Positions 46,090 through 53,675 of a stretch of DNA of 64,000 nucleotides are shown here, piece by piece. Every line of letters begins with the position of its first letter. Positions within the stretch are counted from its first letter, which is position 1. The notes beneath the pieces were generated by a model. It saw only the letters and a list, made by a program, of their open reading frames with translations. It was not told the origin of the DNA and made no database searches. Source of the stretch: Lachnospiraceae bacterium M18-1 (GTDB taxonomy: Bacteria; Bacillota; Clostridia; Lachnospirales; Lachnospiraceae); contig KE159611.1 of NCBI GenBank assembly GCA_000403295.2, positions 193,466-257,465 of the forward strand, in the 5' to 3' direction. Position numbers and translations under genes: made by a program.

Positions 46090-46437
46090 AGGTCCATAAC
46101 AGATATAATTTTCCCCTGCATACGAGTGAAAATATCCTGCGGACGGTTATTGCTGCTTCCTCGTCCACTAGCCAGCATGTTTTTTTCGTCTGGATTCCGC
46201 AAATATCCATAGGGCGGCGCTCCTAAATGCTCGCCTGCAAGCCCTTTCGCTTTTCTTGTCGGGAGACTATTTTTAAATTTGCTTAGTTGATAGAGTTTGT
46301 TTAAAGATTTATAATTAATACATAGATAGCTTGCAACCTTGGGGGAAGGGTAAGTTCTGGACAAATGCTTGAAATTATCAGATTACAACAGGCTATACTT
46401 TTGGTAGACTCCTATAAAAAGCATTTTTTATACTTCT
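46090..46437. other. Junction with recombinase remnant
   Basis: 348 bases without an intact gene. The central part encodes the recombinase fragment described separately; the rest is AT-rich. It marks the left edge of the acquired island. Confidence 0.5.
46179..46261 (-). pseudogene. Serine recombinase remnant
   Basis: A short stretch encodes RKAKGLAGEHLGAPPYGYLR and NPDEKN, matching the Recombinase-domain motif (KAKGxxGxxLxxxPPYGYxxxPxD) of large serine recombinases such as TnpX/TndX. Sequence before and after does not continue the family, so only a fragment of the gene remains. It is evidence of a former integrative element. Confidence 0.6.
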
Positions 46438-46479
46438 CTACCGTTGGTAGGTGTTCATTTTATGCTGCATTTGTATAAT
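46438..46479 (+). promoter_or_regulatory. Operator and promoter of the XRE-ABC gene
   Basis: CTACC-GTT-GGTAG (46438-46450) is a perfect palindrome, with a further GGTAG at 46403-46407. A consensus TATAAT lies at 46474-46479, with a weak -35 between. The encoded protein carries its own XRE DNA-binding domain, so autoregulation here is likely. Confidence 0.5.
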
Positions 46480-46502
46480 AAATTATGGAAGGAGGATTTA
46501 TA

Positions 46503-47582
46503 ATGAATCAAATAAAGATAGGTGCATTCATTTCTGATTGCCGTAAGGCAAAAGGATGGACACAAAATCAACTGGGGGAAAAATTGGGAATTACAGATAA
46601 AGCTGTATCAAAATGGGAAACAGGTAGGTCGATGCCAGACTTATCTTTGTTTATGCCTTTATGCAATCTTTTGGAGATTACATTAAATGAATTATTAGTA
46701 GGAGAACATATTTCAGAAGAAAATCTGAAAGAAAAAACAGATGAGATACTTTTGGAAGTAATCACAAATTGGCTAGGGAATGACAAATGGGAATTAAGAG
46801 AGGACGACATTGAAGCTAAGAATGTATTAGAAGTGCGAAATGTTTCAAAAATTTATAACACAGAAAATATATCGACTTTAGCCGTAGATAGTGTTAGCTT
46901 TCAAATTCCATATGGGAGTTTTGTAGGTATTATGGGAGCATCTGGTTCTGGAAAAACAACTCTGCTGAATCTAATTGCAACGATAGATACTCCGACAAAT
47001 GGAACGATTGAAATTAATGGACAGGATATTGTAGATTTATCTGAAATAGATAAAGCAAAGTTTCGGAGGGAGCATTTGGGGTTTATTTTTCAAGAATATA
47101 ATTTACTTGAGACATTGACAATTTATGAGAATATCGCTTTAGCTTTGACAATAAAGGAAGTTCCAAAGAATAAGATCAAACAAATTGTCCTTAATTTATC
47201 GGAAAGACTTGATATATCCACTATATTGAATAAATTTCCTTATGAGGTATCAGGTGGTCAAAGACAACGATGTGCCTGTGCAAGGGCAGTTTCAGTAAAT
47301 CCAGACATAATACTTGCAGACGAGCCAACAGGAGCTTTAGATTCCAATGCCGCCAAACAACTCTTGGATACTTTTACTATGCTCCGTAATGATTATGGAG
47401 CAACAATTTTAATGGTTACACATGATGTCCTGTCAGCCAGTTACTGCGACCAAATATTATTTATGAAAGATGGAAAGATAAAAACAGTGCTGAATCGGAA
47501 GCAAGAAAGCAAGCAGGCTTTTTTCACAAGTATTTTAGAAAAGATGGCATGGATTGCGGGGGATGAAAATAATGTACTTTAA
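46503..47582 (+). CDS. XRE-type DNA-binding domain fused to ABC transporter ATPase
   Basis: 359 residues from the ATG at 46503, behind GGAGGA. Residues about 3-65 form an XRE helix-turn-helix (FISDCRKAKGWTQNQLGEKL, KAVSKWETGRSMPDLSL). After a linker, residues about 110-340 form an ABC ATPase with Walker A MGASGSGKTTLLN, Q-loop FIFQEYNLLE, signature VSGGQRQRCACARA and Walker B IILADEPTGALDS. The ATPase belongs to the BceA/MacB-type group. The gene overlaps the permease gene by 11 bases. One polypeptide thus joins DNA binding and ATP hydrolysis, which suggests direct coupling of transport load to expression. Base composition is much lower in GC than the neighbours, a sign of transfer. Confidence 0.85.
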   Translation: MNQIKIGAFISDCRKAKGWTQNQLGEKLGITDKAVSKWETGRSMPDLSLFMPLCNLLEITLNELLVGEHISEENLKEKTDEILLEVITNWLGNDKWELREDDIEAKNVLEVRNVSKIYNTENISTLAVDSVSFQIPYGSFVGIMGASGSGKTTLLNLIATIDTPTNGTIEINGQDIVDLSEIDKAKFRREHLGFIFQEYNLLETLTIYENIALALTIKEVPKNKIKQIVLNLSERLDISTILNKFPYEVSGGQRQRCACARAVSVNPDIILADEPTGALDSNAAKQLLDTFTMLRNDYGATILMVTHDVLSASYCDQILFMKDGKIKTVLNRKQESKQAFFTSILEKMAWIAGDENNVL

Positions 47583-48906
47583 ACTATCAATTCGTAATGC
47601 AAAGCGTTCTATCGTAAATTATCTTTTATATATTACGACAATGACAATTTTATTATCAATTATGGAAGTATCCAACTGTATTGCCATTGTAGGGAAATTA
47701 GTCGGTTTCCAAACAATTTCTTTACCGATTTTAATAACTTTACTTTTGGGAATATTGGTCGGATACATTGATTCCTTCATATTGAAACAACGTGCAAAAG
47801 AGTTTGCCAACTACTTACTGTTGGGAATGGAAAAAAGCAAATTGTCTCTTATGTTTCTGTGTGAATTTCTAATAATAGGGATTGCTTGCTTTATAGCAGG
47901 GGTATTGATCGGATTTGGTATATATGCTGTACTTTGTATTGCAGTGTTGCATAAAGAAAATGAAATGAATATTTCACTTTTTGGATGGAGTATATTACAG
48001 ACATTTTTCTATTTTTGTTTGGTTGAATGTCTTGGCGCATTTCGTAAAAAGAATATTATTGATAAATTGCAAATAAGGGAATTGATTTGCGAAAAAAACC
48101 GTAATCAAAAAATCCGTAACAGTAATACCTATAAGAGATGGGGAATCGTCTTTATCATTGATTTAGTATGCTTAATAGGACTTTTATGTGCGATAGTTTT
48201 TTTGCCCAAATATATTGCTTTCCCAATTTTATCTTTTATTGCGATTCCTTTATTGAGTTCTATTTTTATTTTTTACAAATGGTTATTTGGGTATTTATAC
48301 GCAATAAGGCAGGAACAGCCCAATTCTCTATATCATAAAAATCGGCTTTATATGATTGGGCAAATAACATCGAGTTTAAAAACAAGTGCTATTATTAATA
48401 TTATTTTGTGCATATGCTTATTGTTTTCAGCGATGTCTTTCTTTTGCGGGGTAATTATACTTCAACCGTGTATTCATTTATTTGATACGGATAGCCAACA
48501 ATGGATGGGTGTTTTGCAGATAAGCCTTTGTCTTATTTTTATTGTTATATATTTTTCAGTTTTGTCTTTGCAGCAGATTGTAGAATTAGAACGGGAATCA
48601 AAAGGCATTAAGGTATTGTCTTATATTGGAAAAAGCAATAAACAAATAAAGGAATTAATAAAAAAGCAGATTGCAGGCAAATTGCTTATGCCGATGCTTA
48701 TGACACTTTTGGTTTTGCTTTTTAGTATTCCATTGGTAAATCTGAAATTAAATTTGCTATTGCCTATCGTCATGCACAATATTCTTTTGAGAGCTGTTTT
48801 CTGTTTTGAAATATGTTTCCTGCTTTTTTATGTTTGCTATTTTTTTGTGGTATATACCATAAGCAAGCAATATGTGGGGATTGCTAATTATAGAAAGTCC
48901 TGTTGA
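47572..48906 (+). CDS. BceB/FtsX-like ABC permease
   Basis: 444 residues from the ATG at 47572 (MYFKLSIRNAKRSIVNYLLY), a start common in BceB-type permeases, with GGGGG about nine bases upstream. About eight to ten helices, but no large extracellular domain like that of BceB (~650 residues), so the sensing loop is missing or much reduced. It is AT-rich like the ATPase gene. The pair could expel an antimicrobial peptide or similar compound. The two-component pair that usually regulates BceAB is absent; the XRE domain on the ATPase may replace it. Confidence 0.8.
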   Translation: MYFKLSIRNAKRSIVNYLLYITTMTILLSIMEVSNCIAIVGKLVGFQTISLPILITLLLGILVGYIDSFILKQRAKEFANYLLLGMEKSKLSLMFLCEFLIIGIACFIAGVLIGFGIYAVLCIAVLHKENEMNISLFGWSILQTFFYFCLVECLGAFRKKNIIDKLQIRELICEKNRNQKIRNSNTYKRWGIVFIIDLVCLIGLLCAIVFLPKYIAFPILSFIAIPLLSSIFIFYKWLFGYLYAIRQEQPNSLYHKNRLYMIGQITSSLKTSAIINIILCICLLFSAMSFFCGVIILQPCIHLFDTDSQQWMGVLQISLCLIFIVIYFSVLSLQQIVELERESKGIKVLSYIGKSNKQIKELIKKQIAGKLLMPMLMTLLVLLFSIPLVNLKLNLLLPIVMHNILLRAVFCFEICFLLFYVCYFFVVYTISKQYVGIANYRKSC

Positions 48907-48929
48907 AAAATACATTTTTTTATAAAGGA

Positions 48930-49013
48930 GTTTGAAAAGATAACATAGACAGCCAAATGCATCCAGGTGATTCAGTTTCGCTGTTTCTACCAATGTATAT
49001 ACGATGCCGCTGG
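48930..49013 (-). pseudogene. IS66 transposase remnant
   Basis: Reading the minus strand in one frame gives SGIVYTLVETAKLNHLDAFG and then CLCYL, matching the C-terminal phrase of IS66 TnpC transposases (SLVETAKxNxLNxYxYLxYLL). A stop codon precedes this fragment and no other part of the gene remains. It marks the right side of the island. Confidence 0.55.
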
Positions 49014-49063
49014 ATCAGGAATTTTTCAAGCATCACGCGCTTTTCTTCTTTGTTTCAGGGGCG

Positions 49064-49156
49064 CCCAAAGGGCACCCCATTATGGCCATTCGGCCGTTTC
49101 ACAAGGTATACCCAAGGGCATCCCATCATGGCCATTCGGCCGTTTCACAAGGTATA
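49064..49156. repeat. Two-copy tandem repeat of 46-47 bases
   Basis: Copy one (49064-49110) and copy two (49111-49156) both read CCCAAGGGCA-like start, CCCAT, then ATGGCCATTCGGCCGTTTCA and CAAGGTATAC, with three or four changes. Each copy has the inner palindrome ATGGCCATTCGGCC. It lies immediately past the DUF1667 gene's stop. Confidence 0.7.
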
Positions 49157-49157
49157 C

Positions 49158-49532
49158 TCACGGTGCTGAAGCCGGCACTTCCTTCGTCGCTACTATGTCA
49201 ACCCCTGTCCCGGCAATATCCGCCGCGATCACGTCTCCGATATGCACCGGTGCTTTAACGCAGACGCCCCTGAGGCTGTCCACACACTCCGCCATCTTAC
49301 CCTTTGGGATGTCAGATTTCGTTTTCACGGAAACCATTTCCAACGTACCCCCTTCTACCATAACGGTAGAGGTCACGATCCGGGTCGGATTGGTCACTTC
49401 TTTTCTGGCATAATCTTCCCCTCGCTTACAGGTATGGCCTGTCACGCCGGTAATCCCGCCTTTCCCATCCATTTCTACTGTCACAGCACACCCCATGGGG
49501 CAGCCGATACAGGTCAGCTCTGTCTTATTCAT
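49158..49532 (-). CDS. DUF1667 Cys-rich protein, third member of the GlpA-type trio
   Basis: 124 residues. The N-terminus has CIGCPMGCAVTVE and TCKRGEDYARKE, four Cys that resemble an iron-sulfur or metal site. In Clostridia DUF1667 genes follow a GlpA-like dehydrogenase and an FAD-dependent NAD oxidoreductase, as here, and are thought to be an electron-transfer or assembly partner. The stop of the FAD gene is three bases from its start. The function of the family has not been proven as far as I know. Confidence 0.85.
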   Translation of the reverse strand: MNKTELTCIGCPMGCAVTVEMDGKGGITGVTGHTCKRGEDYARKEVTNPTRIVTSTVMVEGGTLEMVSVKTKSDIPKGKMAECVDSLRGVCVKAPVHIGDVIAADIAGTGVDIVATKEVPASAP

Positions 49533-49535
49533 CTC

Positions 49536-50807
49536 TTATGCCTCCTCAATCTTCACGGTAATCTGTGCAAGCCCCTCATGCTCCTGAAGCTGCTCTTTTT
49601 TCAGCAGGATCTCCTCCATCTCTCCCGGAGCCATCACCGGGCGCTTTCTGTGGATGATCCGCTCCTCGTCCAGATACACACTGACATAGCATTTGGAGTA
49701 AACTGCACCCACACGAAAACGGACCTTCAGCTGTTCCTCCATTTTTTCCACTCGGATATTCGCCGGAACCGTATAGCGTACACCCGATGTCGGGATGATT
49801 GGAATCACTTTTTCGCCGGAATCTGTATCTGTATTTCCAAGAATATATTTCGCCGCATTCTTTCCTGCCGCCGCCGCTTCCTCTGACACGAAATCTACCA
49901 GATCATGGACATGCAGCACATTTCCGCAGGCAAATACTCCGGGGATATTGGTTTCCAGGCTTTCGTTCACGACCGGTCCGCTGGTCACCGCAGACAGTTC
50001 CACGCCTGCTTCCTTGGACAGTTCGTTTTCCGGGATCAGTCCGACCGAGAGCAGCAGGGTATCACAGGAATAATATTCTTCGGTCCCCGGAATCGGTTTT
50101 CCTCTTCCGTCTACCTGTGCCAGCGTGATGCCCTTTACCCGGTCCTTTCCGTCGATGTCAATGACCGTATGACTGAGTTTCAACGGAATCCCGAAATCGT
50201 CCAGACACTGCACGATGTTTCGTTTCAGACCGCCGGAATAAGGCATCAGTTCCGCTACCACCTTGACCTTTGCACCTTCCAGTGTCATCCGCCTTGCCAT
50301 GATCAGGCCGATATCACCGGAACCAAGGATCACGACCTCCCGGCCGGGCATAAAGCCCTCCATATTAACCAGACGCTGTGCCGTTCCCGCGGAGTAGATC
50401 CCTGCCGGGCGGCCGCCCGGGATGTTCAAAGCACCGCGGGGCCGTTCCCTGCAGCCCATGGCTAGAATGACTGCTCGGGCCTGAAGCACCTGCAGGCCCT
50501 CCTCCCGGTTCATAATGGTGACCTTCTTATCCTCGGAAATGTCCATCACCATGGTATTTAATTTATAGGGAATATCCAGTTCCTTCACACGGTCAATAAA
50601 CCGCTGCGCATATTCGGGACCGGTCAGTTCCTCCTTGAAGGTATGAAGGCCGAATCCATTGTGAATGCACTGGTTCAGAATCCCTCCCAGTTCCTTGTCA
50701 CGCTCCAGTATGATCATATTTTCAATGCCGTTTTTTCTGGCTGCTTCCGCTGCGGCAAGACCGGCCGGACCGCCGCCTACGATCACCAGATCGTAATTCT
50801 TCTGCAT
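49536..50807 (-). CDS. FAD-dependent pyridine nucleotide oxidoreductase (GlpA partner)
   Basis: 423 residues from the ATG at 50807, behind AGGAGGAAAAAATC. Two nucleotide-binding folds are visible: VIVGGGPAGLAAAEAARKNG for FAD near residue 8 and VILGSGDIGLIMARRM for NAD(P) near 155. The phrase GVFACGNVLHVHDLVD is the usual FAD-binding C-terminal motif. It lies between the GlpA-like gene (65 bases upstream) and DUF1667. The likely role is to pass electrons from glycerol-3-phosphate to NAD or another carrier; this rests on gene order. Confidence 0.88.
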   Translation of the reverse strand: MQKNYDLVIVGGGPAGLAAAEAARKNGIENMIILERDKELGGILNQCIHNGFGLHTFKEELTGPEYAQRFIDRVKELDIPYKLNTMVMDISEDKKVTIMNREEGLQVLQARAVILAMGCRERPRGALNIPGGRPAGIYSAGTAQRLVNMEGFMPGREVVILGSGDIGLIMARRMTLEGAKVKVVAELMPYSGGLKRNIVQCLDDFGIPLKLSHTVIDIDGKDRVKGITLAQVDGRGKPIPGTEEYYSCDTLLLSVGLIPENELSKEAGVELSAVTSGPVVNESLETNIPGVFACGNVLHVHDLVDFVSEEAAAAGKNAAKYILGNTDTDSGEKVIPIIPTSGVRYTVPANIRVEKMEEQLKVRFRVGAVYSKCYVSVYLDEERIIHRKRPVMAPGEMEEILLKKEQLQEHEGLAQITVKIEEA

Positions 50808-50872
50808 GATTTTTTCCTCCTGATATTTCAATCACAGCATACTTAAGGTCACTCTGCTGTTTCAAACAGTTA

Positions 50873-52306
50873 TTAAATATCTTTATTTTTTCCTACGATC
50901 AATCCGGAGCCTTTTCCGCATTTCGTAATTTCCGACATGTTCATATCCAGCTCTCTTGCCAGGATCTCCATAGTCCTGGGCGAACAGAAACCAGACTGAC
51001 ATCTTCCCATTCCCGCACGGGTACGGCGTTTCACACCGTCCAGCGACCTCGCTCCCAGAGGTCTGCGGATTGCGTCCAGAATTTCTCCTTCTGTCACCTT
51101 TTCACAGCGGCAGATGATATTTCCGTAAGCCGGATTCTCCTTGATCAAAGTATCCTGTTCCTCGGCGGATAATGTTTTTGGATCCAGGATTCCTTTTCTG
51201 GTTGATTTATAGTCTGCCTTTTCAGACGGATGCAGGATATTTACCACAATATCTTTTACGTATTCCCCGACTGCCGGTGAGCTTGCCAGCCCCGGAGACT
51301 CAATTCCGGCACAGTCCACAAAGCCTTTTGCGTCTTTGAGTTCTTCTATGATAAATTCACCCCCGTCCTCGTGGGCACGCAGTCCCGCGAAGGATGTGAT
51401 GACCTGGCGCATGGGGATATTTTTTACAGACATCGCGGATTTGCTGATCACCTGATCCAGCCCATCCCGGGTCGTAGCCGTTGATTCTCTGTCTTCCTGC
51501 TCGATGGCTGTGGGACCGACGATGATATTTCCATGAACCGTCGGAGACACCAGCACTCCCTTGCCGTATTTTCCAGGCAGCTGGAAAATGGTCCGGGATA
51601 CCAGATTGCCTGCAGTCTTGTCCAGCAGGCAGTAATCCCCCCGCCGGGGCGTGATATGGATATGGTCCGCGCTTACCATATTGTGGAACTTATCCGCATG
51701 GATACCGGCCGCATTGACCACCACCTTTGTCTCCATGGAACCGTTGTCCGTAAGCAGACGATAGCCTCTGTCGATTTTTTCGATCTTTTGTACTTCCGTG
51801 TCAAATCGAAATTCCACACCGTTTTCGCAGGCATTTTCCGCATACGCAATATTCAGCAGAAAGGGGCAGATCACCCCGGCGCTGGGCGCCCAAAGGGCTG
51901 CTTTCACATCATCAGCCAAATTAGGTTCCATAGCATGGACTTCTTCTTCCGTCAGGATCTTCAGTCCTTCCACTCCATTCGCAATGCCCTGATCATACAG
52001 TTCCTGCAAAAGTTCCTGGTCCTCCTCCTCCCGGCAGACTACCAGGGAACCGCAGGGACTAAACGGCACATCCAGGTCCTTCACTACCTGGGGCATCATT
52101 TTGTTGCCCCGTACATTCAGCTTTGCCATCAGGGAACCTGGTTTTGCGTCGTAGCCTGCATGTACGATCGCACTGTTTGCCTTTGACGTGCCGCAGCATA
52201 CATCCTCCGCCTTCTCCACTACACAGATCTTCAGATCGTATGCGGACAAAGCTCTTGCAGATGCGGCGCCGGACACTCCCGCACCGATAATCACAACATC
52301 ATACAT
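50873..52306 (-). CDS. glpA: GlpA-like FAD-dependent glycerol-3-phosphate dehydrogenase with Fe-S domain
   Basis: 477 residues from the ATG at 52306, which has GGAGGG at suitable distance; the frame opens 41 codons earlier inside the terminator leader. FAD fold: DVVIIGAGVSGAASARALS. DAO-type core: TPRRGDYCLLDK and FAGLRAHEDGGEFIIEE. C-terminus: a BFD-like [2Fe-2S] domain with CRCEKVTEGEI and CQSGFC. It oxidises glycerol 3-phosphate to dihydroxyacetone phosphate. The leader carries a GlpP-type attenuator (52395-52457). GlpK and GlpF are not in the window. Other DAO substrates such as amino acids are possible but the GlpP gene next door favours G3P. Confidence 0.87.
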   Translation of the reverse strand: MYDVVIIGAGVSGAASARALSAYDLKICVVEKAEDVCCGTSKANSAIVHAGYDAKPGSLMAKLNVRGNKMMPQVVKDLDVPFSPCGSLVVCREEEDQELLQELYDQGIANGVEGLKILTEEEVHAMEPNLADDVKAALWAPSAGVICPFLLNIAYAENACENGVEFRFDTEVQKIEKIDRGYRLLTDNGSMETKVVVNAAGIHADKFHNMVSADHIHITPRRGDYCLLDKTAGNLVSRTIFQLPGKYGKGVLVSPTVHGNIIVGPTAIEQEDRESTATTRDGLDQVISKSAMSVKNIPMRQVITSFAGLRAHEDGGEFIIEELKDAKGFVDCAGIESPGLASSPAVGEYVKDIVVNILHPSEKADYKSTRKGILDPKTLSAEEQDTLIKENPAYGNIICRCEKVTEGEILDAIRRPLGARSLDGVKRRTRAGMGRCQSGFCSPRTMEILARELDMNMSEITKCGKGSGLIVGKNKDI

Positions 52307-52394
52307 TTTCTTTCCCTCCATCATTTCAAGGCACATTGCAGACTCGTGGGCTTGTTTTAAAGCCCTGCTTTCAGAACAAAAAGGGGTCCTGAGC

Positions 52395-52457
52395 AAATAA
52401 AAACAAAAAGCCAGATGAAGAATAGACATATTCGTATATGTCTGCTTCCTTCACCTG
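52395..52457 (-). promoter_or_regulatory. Attenuator (GlpP antitermination target) before glpA
   Basis: Inner arms AGACATAT and ATATGTCT (52424-52443) are perfect with a TCGT loop; outer arms CAGATGAAG and CTTCACCTG pair with one G-T. On the minus strand the stem is followed by a T-rich tract (52410-52396). It lies about 90 bases before the glpA start and 110 bases after the promoter. An intrinsic terminator in a leader is the known GlpP target in Bacillus; the gene for GlpP is 440 bases away. Confidence 0.7.
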
Positions 52458-52567
52458 ACCTTATCTCTTCGCTCAAAGCCTGAATGAACCTTACTTATGA
52501 AACCGTAACTATCCCGCCCGGGAAACTCCTGTAAGCGGAACGTCACATCATTAAATCAACTGAGTTT

Positions 52568-52596
52568 ATTTTAACACGTAATACGTGTAATTACAA
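52568..52596 (-). promoter_or_regulatory. Promoter of the glpA operon with operator in the spacer
   Basis: On the minus strand TTGTAA (52596-52591) and TAAAAT (52573-52568) are 17 bp apart. The spacer holds a perfect palindrome ACACGT-AAT-ACGTGT (52574-52588), covering the whole gap. A bound factor could block or reshape the promoter, in addition to attenuation. Confidence 0.65.
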
Positions 52597-52626
52597 GTTA
52601 TGATTTTTGTTTTTTCATTTTTCGAG

Positions 52627-52708
52627 ATTTTCTGTTACAGTTCACACGGCGTCCGGCCAATAAACTAACATTTTCTTGGCTACTGTTTACGTCGCCCTAT
52701 ATTTTCTG
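52627..52708. repeat. Segment flanked by 8-bp direct repeats, possible decayed insertion
   Basis: ATTTTCTG occurs at 52627-52634 and 52701-52708. Between lie GTTACAGTTCACACGG, which resembles the palindromic element's end, and GGCTACTGTTTACGTCGCC. The interior is not a clean hairpin, so it is at best a decayed relative. Confidence 0.3.
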
Positions 52709-52722
52709 CATGGATTTTACTA

Positions 52723-52751
52723 TTGCATTTCGTAAAATGCCGTACTACACT
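52723..52751 (+). promoter_or_regulatory. Possible promoter of glpP with palindrome
   Basis: TTGCAT (52723-52728) and TACACT (52746-52751) are 17 bp apart. A perfect GCATTT-CGTA-AAATGC palindrome (52725-52740) overlaps the -35 and spacer. The leader would be about 140 bases. Confidence 0.4.
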
Positions 52752-52895
52752 AAAGGCAGCGTTATTACTGGAAATCATTGAACAGGACGGTATCGTTTAC
52801 AGTTATACGGCGCTCTGTTTTGTATGTACAGATGTAAGTACAGCCAGTGATCAAGACGATGTACCAGAAAAAAGAACATATGGAGGCGCATATCT

Positions 52896-53465
52896 ATGGT
52901 AGCAAAAGAGGAAATCAAAGAAATCATTGAGGACACCCCTGTCATCATGGCCGTGAAGGACTGGGCCGGCGTCCGACAGTGTATCGGCCAGGAATCAAAA
53001 GTTGTTTTTATCCTGTTCGGAGATATCTGCAACATTGATGAAATCGTAAAAATAGTCAAAGATGCCGGAAAACTCGCGATCGTACACATGGATCTGATTA
53101 CCGGCCTGGGAAATAAAGAGATTTCCGTGGATTATATCCGTAAATCCACGGAAGCCGATGGAATCATTTCCACAAAACCGGCCATGATCAAGCGTGGAAA
53201 GGAACTGGACTTGTTTACGATCCTGCGGTTCTTTTTGCTGGATTCCATAGCTCTGGAAAATGTAATGAAACAGGACGGTTCCTTTGCGGATATGATCGAA
53301 ATCCTGCCAGGAATCATGCCAAAGGTGACCCGGTGCGTCACAGAAAGCCTTTCCATTCCTGTCATATGCGGAGGGCTGATCTCGGATAAGGAGGATATCA
53401 TCAACGCGCTGAGTGCCGGGGCGGTAGCTATTTCTACTACCAATCCGGTTGCATGGGCGATGTAA
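52896..53465 (+). CDS. glpP: GlpP-type glycerol-3-phosphate-responsive antiterminator
   Basis: 189 residues, the normal size of GlpP. Signature phrases are VIMAVKDWAGVRQCI (start), VVFILFGDICNIDEIV, AIVHMDLITGLGNKEISVDYI, ADGIISTKPAMIKRGKEL and PVICGGLISDKEDIINALSAGA. It is a TIM-barrel-like RNA-binding protein that, with glycerol 3-phosphate, prevents termination in leaders of glp genes. GGAGG lies nine bases before the ATG. It stands alone between two divergent operons whose leaders both hold terminators. Confidence 0.9.
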   Translation: MVAKEEIKEIIEDTPVIMAVKDWAGVRQCIGQESKVVFILFGDICNIDEIVKIVKDAGKLAIVHMDLITGLGNKEISVDYIRKSTEADGIISTKPAMIKRGKELDLFTILRFFLLDSIALENVMKQDGSFADMIEILPGIMPKVTRCVTESLSIPVICGGLISDKEDIINALSAGAVAISTTNPVAWAM

Positions 53466-53483
53466 AGGAAACGTGGACTTTTT

Positions 53484-53536
53484 AGTTTTTGGTTACTGTT
53501 CACCCCTCACCGGGTGCTCACAGCAACCAGTTTTTG
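53484..53536. repeat. Miniature palindromic element, copy B, with flanking direct repeats
   Basis: The core 53492-53528 is a long hairpin: GTTACTGTTCACCC and GGGTGCTCACAGCAAC pair with few mismatches. It is bounded by the 8-bp direct repeat AGTTTTTG (53484-53491 and 53529-53536). It begins 19 bases past the glpP stop and probably also acts as its terminator (stem then TTTTTG). See copies A and C. Confidence 0.75.
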
Positions 53537-53566
53537 TCTATTTTCCACAATTTTTAATTCTAACCC

Positions 53567-53594
53567 TTGACTTTTTTATCAAAAATGTTATACT
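53567..53594 (+). promoter_or_regulatory. Promoter of the MFS-isomerase-BCCT operon
   Basis: TTGACT (53567-53572) and TATACT (53589-53594) are 16 bp apart; near consensus. Transcription would start close to 53601 and run straight into the attenuator. Confidence 0.8.
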
Positions 53595-53623
53595 AAGGTT
53601 AGTTTTTCCGATTTGAGAGAATG

Positions 53624-53675
53624 AGACTGCAGGAAGACAATAGACATAGGTCTAGGTGTTCTGCGGTCTTTTTTT
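53624..53675 (+). promoter_or_regulatory. Attenuator (GlpP antitermination target) before the MFS operon
   Basis: Outer arms AGACTGCAG and CTGCGGTCT (G-T allowed) and inner arms TAGAC-ATAG-GTCTA, followed by T7 (53669-53675). It shares the phrase GGAAG...AGACATA with the glpA leader and lies about 25 bases downstream of the predicted start of transcription. The second terminator-in-leader next to glpP makes GlpP control of this operon likely. Confidence 0.7.

Noticed and set aside
45933..46364. A 143-codon protein overlapping the recombinase fragment
   Set aside because: Only a ~28-residue part resembles a recombinase; the rest is out-of-frame overlap with the neighbouring hypothetical gene, so it is a remnant.
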